Shown here piece by piece: positions 22,747 to 34,668 of a stretch of 64,000 nt of DNA. The DNA lies in contig QAOA01000112.1 of NCBI GenBank assembly GCA_003255065.1, positions 652,581 through 716,580 of the forward strand, given 5' to 3'. Under the pieces are notes generated by a model. It worked only from the letters and a program-made list of their open reading frames with translations, made no database searches and had not been told where the DNA came from. A program made the translations under genes and the position numbers. The DNA comes from Cercis canadensis. Lineage: Eukaryota > Streptophyta > Magnoliopsida > Fabales > Fabaceae. Each line of letters starts with the position of its first letter. Positions within the stretch are counted from its first letter, which is position 1.

Positions 22747-25700
22747 CTAAGCATTAGAACTTGGGTCAGAATTTGCTTCTGATGATTTAACTATGTCTTC
22801 AAAAGCTTCCATGTCAATGGTCATATCATCACCTATATCAGCCTCGGTCATTACTTCATCATCCTTGTCAGCTACCAGAGGTTCAATACCATTTGGAGCA
22901 CTATTGGATTGCTGCTTCTGCTTGTCACTTGCTTTGTCTTGGTCATTTGGCTCTTGCTCGACTGCTTGTGGATATGGATCAGTGCAGCACGTCAATGTCG
23001 ATGTGACTAACAAGTTCTAAAGATCAAAACAGCAGGACAAAAGTTGTGAGAATAAGAATAGAATATAAAATGTTCAAACAAACTACCCATAATTTGTATA
23101 CCGATTACAAAAGTGAACTATTAACCAATTTCAAATACAGCATTTTCTTATTTTAATAATGAGTTTGAACAGCATTAGACGTCCCAAATTATGAAGCATA
23201 CCTTTTCAATTGCTAAAGCAAGCTTTGAAAGCTTTGGATAAATGCTTTGTGCATCCAGTAGGATCTGTTCAACATCATTTTAGATAAAGCAACAATTTGC
23301 TTAAAAACAATAATTCAGAGAAATTATATACATGAGAAAATTGATTAAAACAATAATATACTACAAAAGTCAGGAACCAAACATCACATTTCCTTTGCCA
23401 TCTTCACAGAAAGAAATGACAGATAGACCTAATAAAAGAAAATGGATGGGGGAGTACGAGGGTATTCTATGATGCACAATAGTCCAAAATCCTACGATAT
23501 GCAACCACGGTGCATAGCCATTATGGGCATTTTCCATGCTGTGTGTGGGACACAGCTTAGACACGCACTGGAATGATGCTCACATATTTGATGCTCTATC
23601 ATTTTCTACTTCTTTGGCCAATGCATTAAGAGCCTCAGAAGAGAATGGCTGAGCTTCAGTTTATTCTGCATCAGTTAAGAATTCAACTGTGGCTGGGACT
23701 AAGCTCAGTTGATTAGAGCATGCAGCTCTTAACCACTAGGTCAAAGGTTGAAGCCCTTCCTACAGCATGTTTCTTCCTTGTATGTGTGTGTGTTTCCTAA
23801 TGGCCCAATCTGTTGGGATTTGCAAATTTCAGTTGGAAGCAGTGATTCAAATTGTGGTTGTGGTCACAGTAGCATCCAGGGAATTGTGGTAAAATGCGCT
23901 AACAGCTTACCACAATTGCAGAAAATTGCGGTTGCGGGCCACAATGAAATGGAGTACAATAAATTTCAAAATTATATATGGTTCAACTAACTATAAGGAT
24001 ATGCATTGCATAGCCATTAGCCAATTTCATTATCAACACCAATGATGAAGTTTGACCACAACATAACAGATAACCAACAGGAACTTCATTGTAAATCGTC
24101 CTGTAAGAGTTCCCATTTTTAATGACTTGGAACCTTTGATACTGATTGCAATGGAGGGAAATTAGTTTGACTAAATAATACCAATGCTTAAAAGATTGAA
24201 GCTCATCAAATGTGGTCTTCAAAGCCACATCATTAGAAATCAATAATATATCATCCTATAAAAGCAAACCAATGAACAATGAGGACTCTCCAAACTCCTT
24301 CAATATCTAAAGAGAACCCCGGTTGAGCACCATTAAGAAGCCAAAAAGACAATACTATCCCACAAAAATAACACAGGCAAGAACTTTGCTTAAAGTTGCA
24401 TTCTCTTCTTTCTCCCAAAACCTGTATGTTATACTGATAAAAACTGTTTAAACTTGACCATAGTAATGAGAATTCATACTCTTTTTCTTTTTTTTTAACA
24501 AAGTGGTGTATGGCATCCCCATGGAGAAGGGAACAAAAAGTTACATTCCATTGTGTTGCATGGTTCTTGCATTATTAAGGTAGCTTCTTTTGTTTCTTAA
24601 TTTATCTTTTTTGTATATCAATTGAAGAAGGCTTATGATACATAAGATTTAAAGCAAAGGAGGGCCTGAAGGGACTCCAAAACGAGTTCCCAATCCCTCA
24701 AAAAGAAAAGGATGTGTAAATTTCTCACATCAGAAACAATTTCCTAAGGAGATACTTCTCTAGAGTGGAGAGAAAACTTGAATCCAGAGAGTTTGCCAGA
24801 TTTTCAGGAAAAATGGATGCATTTCCTCATTTTATCATCTACAAGATAGATGTAATTTGCAAACAAAAAGATAGATGGTTAAGCTTGAGCCCCTTTACTT
24901 TAAGACATTACATTGAAGTTCCTTGCTCAACCATGCTTATCTAGTTCTGGAGGGAATTGGAACACCGATTCCTTCATGGTGTTGACTGTTGAGAGGGGAG
25001 TAGAGACAGAAAGAACAGCCAGAGAAGAAAGACATCAACTAAAATATGTCCATAGCTCTTGCGCCTACACCTGGATATATTAATACTTTGATCGTAGAAA
25101 CTCACAGATACACTCTATTTAACAAGTTCAGCAAGTAAGACCCTTTCTAATTCCTTCATACTTTCCTAAAACCTTAACGCACTTCATTGGAAAATAGAAA
25201 AAGATAAATCTTAAAAAGGGATGAAGAGAAGTTTATCTACATACAAACCATAAAGTGGGGCATTGTTTGAGATTAATGGAAAACATTGAAGGGGCTGGAT
25301 TTGTTGAAGTTCTTCTCTCTTAATGAGCTAAGTTTAGAAGCTCTCCTTCCCACTAATGATGACAAGGTAAACAATGAAACCGGTACTCTTAGAGTTTGAT
25401 CATTAGGATTCCTTGTTACTAACAAGAACAATAGTCAAAGAAGTTGCTTCAGATATGTTAAATTACTTAGAGCAGAGCTATGTAGCTTTCACTTTGATTA
25501 GAGTGGTCTGAAATGGTAATATTTCCTGGAATAGATATCCTTTGGTGGATGGTGATTGGGATGCAATGATTATAATTGCAATTATTTAATATGAAATAGT
25601 AATAAACCATTATTACCAACACCTATAAATTTACATTATGTAATATTATTGTTTAATATTTTACATAGTCTAGCCCATTAACTCATGTCCCAGATTTTTC

Positions 25701-28700
25701 TACAATTGCCATTTTCCCATACCCATACTTTGCCAACAAAGACATATTATTACTCGATGGAAAAAGCCAGAAAACATCAATCTAGGAAAATAAGCATTTA
25801 ACATTACCATTTTCCTCCCAGACAGAGAGGGGGCTGGCGGGTTGTTTCCAAACAAATATCATTAAAATTACTGTCACAACATAAAACAGAAACAGACACA
25901 ACGAACAGGTATACCTCACAAAGCCTCTGCAAGGTAAATGGAGGGCCTTCAATAAAGGAAAGAAGTTCTGCAATCAATAAAAGCATACCATAAACACTTT
26001 TGTGAAAGAAGAAAATAATAAGAAAGCTCCAAATAATTGGGGAATCTACCTATCACATACACCAAATTTAAAAAAAATAAATAAATAAATAAAATAACAA
26101 AAATAAAAATAAAAAAAATTGCTTAATTACTTCCAGACCACTTAGCTTCATCTTGAACCCCTTTCCAGCTCCAACAATCCAGCCACCATTACAGCTCAAC
26201 GCATCACCCAGAACACCACTAACAACAGACTCCGAAAGAGTAGACAATGCAAAAATATCCCTTAATTGATTTACTTGAACCTTTCCACATATACAAATTA
26301 ATTACAGAGCAGAAATACAGTCTGATATGACTCCAGACATAGAAGTAAAGTGATTAAACATTTAATCCTCCTAGCAAGTCAAAACAACATCCAGGGAAAT
26401 TATGAATATCTCTAAATACCCATTTTTCAGTTCACCCAGATAAAATCAAGACTGATCTCATCATTAACATACTGTTTTAATTCTTCTCTTCTGCAACAGC
26501 TTCAGCTCATCTATCACTTTTACCTCCTGTAGCATCATCTTGTACATAAGGGAGTTACTCCAAGCAAGTACTTTTAATTCTGGGCATCCTGATAATAGGA
26601 AAAATGGACAGTAGGAGAGTTGAAACTAGATTTTGACTGAGGTGCAAGTGAGACTTCACTAGAACTATCACTGGGAAATGGCAAGGTTGCTAACAACAAA
26701 GGGATTGATCAAGTGTAGAATTCACTCACTTGCCCTTAGCCTTAGCGAGGATGGGTACAGATGGTAATCAGGATAACAATTTTGTGGGTCTTTTGGGTAC
26801 ACACCATCTCCGGACTCAATTAAAATCCATTTATGAAACCCTAAAAGGATATGAGAAGAAACTGAAATTCAAGCTCAATACACGATAGGCTATGAGATTG
26901 GAATTTTGTTTACCATTCGATACCCACTCCCTATCCCAAATATATATTGGATATCATTTTAAATTATATAATTTATATATGTTGCATATATGTATGTGCA
27001 TATATAATGTAGACCTTTATGCACAACAAAATTCCTAACCTTTAAATTAATAATCCTACCATAAATGATTCTTAACGATTATAGAAATCTTGACATAATA
27101 CAGCATATTCTATTATTCTATAGACATGTCTATTTTATGCAATATTATTATATACATGTTAATGTGTTTGGATAGCTATGAGAAAATCAATTTTGAAAAA
27201 TTAAGTTTTATGTCTGGATACATTTTTTCAGGAATGATTTTATGATAATCAATTTTTGTTTGGATTGTAATGGGATTAACACTTTTTCTTAGAGACACTG
27301 AGGATAAATTTAAGAAAAACCAGGTGCGTTGGAACAACATAGGATTAATGGTTTTGGGATTAGATGGGTTTGGGATATTAAAACAAGTCTTAAATGGTAT
27401 TGGTAATGCAGATTTCCAGCCTGATGCCCTAACTAGCTAATATGTCATCTTAGCCAGTAACATTTTTTCTACTCTCTAGACAAATAGAGAATTAGCCCCA
27501 TTCACAACAATAGAGAAAGAAAATTATTTTCAGATCATGATTCACCATTCATAATATAATTAGTTACATAGAGCTTTCATTATGAAAATTTTGTTTCATA
27601 TAAAAAAAAAATTCTCTAGAGAGGAGGAATGGAATTTCTTATTAGTTGCATATTTATTTGCACAGACTAATTCATTTTATCTCTATAGCTAAGCATAATT
27701 ACATATACCGAAATATATGCTACACAAGTTACTATGGCATGTGAAGTACTACTGTTTGGGGACTTAAATATCTCATGCATCATGCCCCATGTTCATGTCC
27801 TTACTTCATAGATAGAATTCATAGAGGCATCTATAAAAATCTATGAAAATATTGGTAGGATACCTTCATTCAATCTTTTGACTACCTCAGAATAGGGTTC
27901 TCCTAAAGAAGCATTTTGCTGCTCGCTAGTCATTGTTGCCTCTGGGTAGTTTGACAATACCTTGTATATCAAATATGAGAAAGAGAGAGAAGGAGAAAGT
28001 GTAAGGATTATATTGTGAGAGTGCCAAAGTTCCATCATAAAGATGATAACCTATAACCTCAGACAACCACTACAGAATATATAAGACCTACAAGGTAGCA
28101 TACCTCCCCATACCTGCTTCAGCTGAAATAATAGCATGCTCTTTAATTTATCCCAGTCATGCCTGTTATGAAAAAGTAAAGTGTGTAACTATGAAAGATC
28201 ATCACATTAGCATTTCCAACACAGATCTAAAGAGAAACCTCAGCCCATTGAAGCAACCAAAGCAGTAGTTAAGCCATACTTCATCATCATGAATCATTTC
28301 ATCACCAGTAGACTTTTTAAACCATGTTTTGGCACATCATCAGAAACTCCAGTATTCATAACAAATCACAATGCCAAAATGGAACAGTAATAAAATAGTG
28401 TTTAATATCATAAAATAAATCATTCTCCCCCGCTAGATTGCTTTTTGTTTTAATGAGCATCCACAGCTAAGGACAAATCTCCCCTATGCAAACATTCAAC
28501 CAGTTAAGGAGTAAAACACCAAGAAATTACCGTTCATGCAACAATCTGATGCAACACACCCCAAGGAATCCATCTTGTTCAACATATGTTAAGAGGGGAA
28601 AAAAAGGGTAGGCAGACATCATTCAGTAGACACTATCACATAATGTCACAGATAAGTTCAAAAACAAAAGTTGGTCGAACTACGAAGCATACCAGAATCT

Positions 28701-29359
28701 TCCAGTGGATGTAATAACTTCCAGTACGTGTCTAACTTCTTCACTTGAAATGTCATGCTTTGCTTCAGTGCCTCTATAAAAAGTCATTTGCACATATTAC
28801 TACATAATATACTAATAATTATTGGATAAAGATCCTTAAAAGTTATAAGGGGAAAAACAATAAAACAGAAACCAAAATATTCATGGATTGGTAATATAAA
28901 GCAATTATTTCAGTACAGAAAGAACTAACAAAATATAAACAAGGAGCTATAGTTCAACATTTACTAGCTTCTATAATTTCATTTTGTCAGCTATCAATGG
29001 TTAGATACACAAATGAAAATTATTTAACACCATTTTAATTGATTTTTTTATCTACAAAAATATTATACCTTCAACTTGACAGAGATATATAGTGAAAAAT
29101 ATAGTCTGTAGATGAGATGAAAGGAGATAATAGACACTAATCACATTTGTTCCTCTAGACTATTTTTGCAAACAAAAGCAGTCACTCCCGAACACTTCAA
29201 TAAACTGACATGCAGAAGATGAGATTAATGCACGACAAGCAGGGAAAGGACCATATACCTGTCATTTAAAACATCAGCTACTGTATCATTATGGTGAACG
29301 TCAGTATCATTGGAAGAAACGGGTGAGTTCTCTAAATTTTCATGTGATGGCATTGCCAT
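22747..29359 (-). CDS. PP4R2: serine/threonine protein phosphatase 4 regulatory subunit 2 (spliced, intact)
   Basis: Seven coding exons join in frame into 237 codons: 29259-29359, 28693-28773, 28114-28162, 27864-27960, 25915-25967, 23202-23264 and 22747-23016. All junctions have GT and AG, and there is no internal stop. The product matches plant PP4R2-like proteins: an N-terminal acidic stretch (1-33), EEVRHVLEVITSTGRFW near 45-61, then HDWDKLKSMLLFQLKQ, the conserved IEGPPFTLQRLCE (115-127), and a long acidic Gln/Asp-rich tail ending at SSNA. In this family the subunit binds the PP4 (PPX) catalytic subunit and directs it in the nucleus and cytoplasm; that is family knowledge, not seen here. 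The start is the first ATG of exon 2 (ATGGCAATGCC). A second ATG lies two codons later. Exon 2 begins at 29372, with a non-coding leader exon upstream. Confidence 0.93.
23690..23850 (+). mobile_element. tRNA-Lys-like SINE in a PP4R2 intron
   Basis: The sequence contains an A-box-like TAAGCTCAGTTGATTAGAGC, an anticodon-arm-like CAGCTCTTAACC (CTT) and a B-box-like AAGGTTGAAGCCC, in tRNA-Lys order and spacing. The arms are too diverged for a functional tRNA: the acceptor ends do not pair and the B box lacks GTTCGA. It is followed by TTTCCTAATGGCCC. The right end is uncertain. Confidence 0.5.
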
Positions 29360-31481
29360 TATTGCCCTCCACCTACATTAGACAGACAGACATATTAGTT
29401 ACAGTTGGGTATATAACATAGATAGTCAGGCAAAACAACCCAGTCCCCCAAATTAAACAATAATAATAATTATTAAAAGGTTTCTTAGATACCTTTGGTA
29501 TGGATGTGGTATCCCATACCACATGAGAACAGCCAATGTGTGAATGACATGTGTAGTTGACAACCGCAAGTCAACAGTTTTCAAGTTTGTTTGAGAGAAT
29601 GGGATAAATTATATTTCGTATCCAGTAAAATATGAAAATTATGTCTTGATGATAGATGCTTGCCATGTCAGTGCGGTATGGCATACCCATGTAGTACCAT
29701 AGAATGCCCGTTATTAAAATAATGACAGTAAGTTTATGGCTTAAGAACGTAATTGATGCACTTGTCAACAGTAAAAAACAGTTTAGTAGTGGCTTCATAC
29801 TAAATTCTTGCATAGAATAATTACATGAATCTTTTCTACAGCATAGGCAGACAATAGGCAACCAACTCTAAAACAAGCTCCACAGTTTTATGATACGGTA
29901 GTTCGTTACTCGTCAGTTAATCATTCTTTCTTTTTCCCCCATATTAGCTCCTTACACCTCAGGGACACCTTTCACCCTTGGCTAACTTTCTCTACCCATT
30001 GGCAATTAAAAAAAGAAAAAAAGATGTTTCTACCCATTAGGCTTCCGTTTTTTTTTTTTTATTATTATTATTCTCTGGTTATCTCTTCCTTATTCACCCA
30101 GAGAACATCCTACACTGTAACCAAGCCACGAAAACAATTAATAAAGGAAAAAAAACAAAAAAAAATTCAAGCAAAAAGGACAAAATTTCATAGTGGAACA
30201 ACTGTGTTTGCCAATTTCCAGTACTTCCTGTTGGTGATCTCTCTCTGAAAAAGCTAACATAACATTTAATGTTCAGCAGTTGGACCTTCCACAGAGATTT
30301 TCAAATAGAAGAACTTCCTTTTTCCTTCCTAACAAAGAAAAATATTTGAATGTACAATCTTTTAATTATGTGTTCCAAAAAGGTATTTACACATGAATAT
30401 ACATTGATAACATTGTTTCTCCTTGAGTTTCAAGCCTCTTCGGTGGCCTGTTTTCAAGAATCAGAAAGCACTGCTGCAGGGTTTTAACATTTTGTACACA
30501 TCTACATCTGCACGTCAGAAGACACTAAGACACACTGCTCAGTCTCCCTTTTCCCAAGAACTGCTTATACACCCACAAAAGCAAAAGGAGGTGGTGTTAT
30601 AATTTATAAACTAGAAGCAAGTGGTCCAGATCAGATAAATAGGGGCCTGCCAAATTATATGTCTCACAGCCACAGGATGATAATGCAAAGGAAGTATTGG
30701 AACCAAACCAAAAACAGACTGAGTTTAAGGTAGCGTAAGATAACACAGTTCCAGCTTCTCCCAATCCTTACTCTATTACTCTACCATGCTATTTTACTGG
30801 TTGTGATGGTAAATTTTTCTCCGGGTATAGGAAAATTGGTCTTGGATAATGGACCAAGGAAGGGTCCGGCAGCTTCTTTACTTCCTCAGCAATGTCAAAC
30901 ATCGTCAAAAAGGAGCAGCTCTTATATCCAAGGCTATAGGTTTTGTTGCTTTATCGGCCCTAAGGCCTCCTTCTCACAACTCTTCAATGCAACTCTTATC
31001 ATTGGTTCTTCCAGTCTCCATCTTAACACAAGCCTTTGTTTTTCACAGCCATTTTCATCACACACACACATATATATATATATGGAGGCAGGCAGAGTCA
31101 CATGTCTAACTAACAGTGGATGAAAAGAAAAGTACAATCTGAGAATCCAATGAATTTTAAGGTGGAAATCACGGGTATCCTGCCTATTTTGCAGTTCATG
31201 ATATTAGCCAACGACCAACTGAATGCTTGAAATTTCAATATTTTTGTTTGTTCTTCTCTCTAACCGGGAAAAGGACCATACCCAACAAGTTTTCAGAAAA
31301 GGGGCAAAATTTATGGATTCAAGGTGGCCCTGGATTCTCGGCAGAAAAGGAAAAAGATTTCGACAGAAGGAAAAATCAAAACAATCAAATGAAAAAATTC
31401 AAGTCACCAACAACATTTTGTGTATCTGAAATTGGGCATAATCAGTGAGAAGAAAGTAGAAACCTCGATCTGCGGACTTAC

Positions 31482-31640
31482 CCGTCACAAGAGAAGAGGT
31501 GGGAGCTTCCAACGTCGGAGACAAGCAGGTTTCTTCCTGCTTTCTTCACAGACTCACTGAGTGAGTAGTGAGAAGTCTATCACAATTCACGGTCACAGCG
31601 CTCGAAGTCTCGCGGTTTGCTCCTCCCTCGCCACGGGCCC
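31482..31640 (-). promoter_or_regulatory. PP4R2: PP4R2 leader exon and promoter-proximal region
   Basis: A good donor (G followed by GTAAGT on the minus strand, at 31481) lies next to a GC-richer stretch. This fits a 5' untranslated exon spliced to 29372. A GGGCCC word lies at about 31636-31641, just upstream or at the start. The right limit is a guess: no clear TATA is seen, as is common for housekeeping genes. Confidence 0.5.
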
Positions 31641-31965
31641 CTCGCGTTCGATGTTGTATATTTTTGGTTTTTTTCTTCTTCTTTTTTTATAAATTAAGTT
31701 TATTGGGACAAATATTTTTTGTTTTAGAATTATTTTTAGGTTGTAAAACTAATAACAAAATAGAAAAGAGTGTAAAAAGATAAAATTTTTAAATAGGTGT
31801 TTAACCTATCGAATTAAATAATTAAAATATTCCTAAATGTTATATGATTTTTCTATTAAGAGATTATCTTGTTATTATTTAAAACGATAATAGCATACTA
31901 ATTAAAATAATCATATATCTGAAAATAATAATTATATATGAACAAAAGTATTTTGGTCATTCACT

Positions 31966-32735
31966 TAGGTTGTATTTAGATAGAGTATTTTTAAAATTCA
32001 CAAGAATTTAAAATACATATAATTGAAATGTTACATTTCAAATGCTTGAATTTTTAAAATATTTTGTTTGTATCTATTTTAGTATAAAAAAAAAATTAGC
32101 CTAAAAAAGAAAAAAATTAAAAATTAAAGAAACATACTGAATTAACTTGTCACAAACTCATTGAGTCAACTCGTACTCAAATTTAAAATTAACAAACTTA
32201 GTGAGTTAACTCATCACACACTCACTTAGTCAACTCGCTGTCATTGTTACAACTTAGTGGTAACTCTTGTTTTCTTGATTCTCTTTATTTGTTTTTTGAG
32301 TTGCTAATAGTAGATAAATGTTTGGCTCCTTTTTAGAATGAGCTGAGATTCAAGCTCCATAGAGAGCTTCACCATTTTTGTGTGTTTGGTGAAAGGAGGA
32401 ATAGGAAGGAAGAGTTGTTTGTGTTGGTGGCAGTGCTGATGGGTGGCGACAGTGACGGCAACACTGGTTGGAGGAATGCTAGTATGGTGAACAAGAGGGA
32501 GAAGAGAGGTATTGGGGGAAGCTTGCGGGAAAAGGAGAGAGGGAGACTCAGATGATGAATTTGAAATACACTATATTAAGACTTTAGAAGTTACTAAAAA
32601 ATACACTAGAATTTTTAAAATATTTTTAAAAATTGCACAAACAAAGTACTATAAAATTAGCATGTCAAATATACTCAAAGAATACATTACACACTACAAA
32701 TATTCCATCCAAACACACCCTTAATAAAGTTAATT
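31966..32735. mobile_element. hAT/MULE-like non-autonomous element
   Basis: The left end TTAGGTTGTATTTAGATAGA and the right end, reversed, TAAGGGTGTGTTTGGATGGA, are similar over about 25 bases. The interior is AT-rich with no transposase. The GTGTTTGGAT terminus is common among plant foldback elements, but the family is not certain. Confidence 0.45.
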
Positions 32736-33049
32736 GCGTACTTGAAAATTTTATCCTTTACATACTTAAGGGTGTTTTGTTTTAAGATTTAGAACACATG
32801 AATCACATGATCCCCACAAAAAGAAAATGCTTAGAATGAATATTCCAATTCAATGATTTCGAATGAAACCAAATAATTTAAGGTCTCTTTCACTTTCCTA
32901 AACTATTTCAACTTTGACAAGACTCCATTATTGTACTACATTATTATTCTATATGCTAAAACATAATTTTTTTTGTGGTGTATTGGAGTGTATAAACAAT
33001 ATCACATAAGCTATCAAGCATGCCATAAAAAATATCACATTTGAATAAA

Positions 33050-33285
33050 TACCTTCGAATTAATTCTTTAAGTAATTATCAATATCTTTTGTAGGTCTCT
33101 GTTAACAATAACAATATGGCATTTGGAACCAAAGATAGACATAACGTAAGCTTAAACTTCATATCCATACCAACTTTAGAAAATGCTTAAGCTAGCTCAT
33201 AAATCTTGGGCTAATAAAAAATTTAAGTTTGATACTTACAATCGTGAAACTTATATATTCCACATCATATAACACTTATACCACT
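33050..33285 (-). repeat. relic of a TPS 3' flank, left part
   Basis: Closely similar to 49325-49555, the sequence directly downstream of TPS-B. It continues at 45141-45235 after the LTR retrotransposon. The TPS last exon that should follow is missing, so only the flank survives. It records one more terpene synthase duplicate that has been lost. Confidence 0.75.
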
Positions 33286-33577
33286 TGTTGATGCCAGAAA
33301 TGTCCACGCTAGAATACTTGCAAGAAGTGAAGCTCAGCAGTGGGCCAAGGATAACTCTCCCCAGCTTAAGTCAGTAAGATGATAAGATAGGTAATCCAGT
33401 CTAGATATAGTTCTGGCAAAAGTCATATTTTAGACTACATTATCCGTGTATTTACAGTAGTTGTAGAGCTGAATTGGTGACACCTTGTCCCTGCTAAAGA
33501 TGTGGTGCCTTGTCTCTGCTGATAGTGTGGCATCCTGTCAGCTGGGTAATAGGCTGAGTCCAACCCAGTCCCCATCA
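33286..33577 (-). repeat. 3' LTR (left) of the Tat-type element
   Basis: Begins TGTTGATGCCAGAAATG and ends GTCCCCATCA. A purine-rich tract on the minus strand (CTCGGGGGTAAG) lies directly inside. It pairs with 44838-45140 with moderate divergence. Confidence 0.88.
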
Positions 33578-34668
33578 CTTACCCCCGAGCTTTGATGTTT
33601 AAAGAATGTAAAAATAAAAAAGTTCAATGTATTTTAGAAGTAAAGAACCCAATGTATTTTAAGCTCATTCATTCCATGTGCTACCATGGCCCACAACAAA
33701 GTAGTTCCATTAATGATCTTTCTTTTCTCTTTCAAGGACTCATCATGTCAGCTTACTTACACCTCATAAAGTCAACCATGACAAAAGGTAAGTTAACGCT
33801 TTACATTTTGACCCATAATATAAAAATTCCACTTTTGAATAAGTGTTGGGCAGGCTCCAAAAAGAAGTGTGCATGTAAGCTATGCTCATTGCATGGGCGA
33901 GCTTCACCTAACACACATCCCCCACCCCCCACCACCACCACCACCACCACCACCCGCCCCTCCTCCTCTCATGGGCGAGCTAGCCNTTTTTTTCCTTTTT
34001 TGCCCTGATGGGCTAGCTTGCCATTTATGCTATGTTCAGCCTTTGTCTTTTTGATACGTCTTGATATCTTTTCTTTATAAATATTTTTTTGCAATATGTG
34101 TGCTCTTGATAAAGATTTTGCAGGGATTTCGTGCAGAAGTTGCTGGGCAGAGATTATCTTGATAAAGATTTTTTAAAGATTTCATGCAGAAGTTACTGAG
34201 CAGAGATTATTTTCTTTTGTCCGTCTGGGATTCCCTTGCCGAAACTTGTTTGCTTTGACAAAGATTTTTTTCGCTTCCTTCCAAAACGTCTTTGCTTTGA
34301 CATGAATATTCTCATTACTTACCAAAACTTTCATGACTTGTGATTTTATGACTTATGACAAAGATTCACTGTGAAAAGTCAAAATGTTGTACTTTTTGTT
34401 TCATCCTCTTTACTTTTTTTTTTTTGTTTCCTTTATAAACCTCTAGCATTCCAATTGTGGCACTTATCTTCTTTTCTTTGAGATATCTTTTTTCTCTTAC
34501 TGAGGAACTCTTCTACTCATACTTCTCCTTCTCTTCATGTCAAATTTCCTGCTGTTGTCTTATTCCTTTTGGCTATATATTAAAGGTATCAGTGATTTCT
34601 TGCTCTTTTTTTTTTTTTTTTTTTTATTTTTTTNTTTTTTTTTTCTATACTTTCTTACACATTTGATT

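Noticed and set aside
23690..23762. Functional tRNA-Lys gene
   Set aside because: The acceptor stem does not pair, the B box is degenerate and there is no terminator T-run; better explained as a SINE head.
30024..31783. Several plus-strand open frames opposite the PP4R2 leader and promoter
   Set aside because: They overlap T-runs and the minus-strand leader exon, show no domain and are not supported by splice structure.
33869..34054. Proline-rich open frame
   Set aside because: It is made of a CCA/CCC simple repeat and an N-containing T-run inside the LTR element, with no conserved domain.
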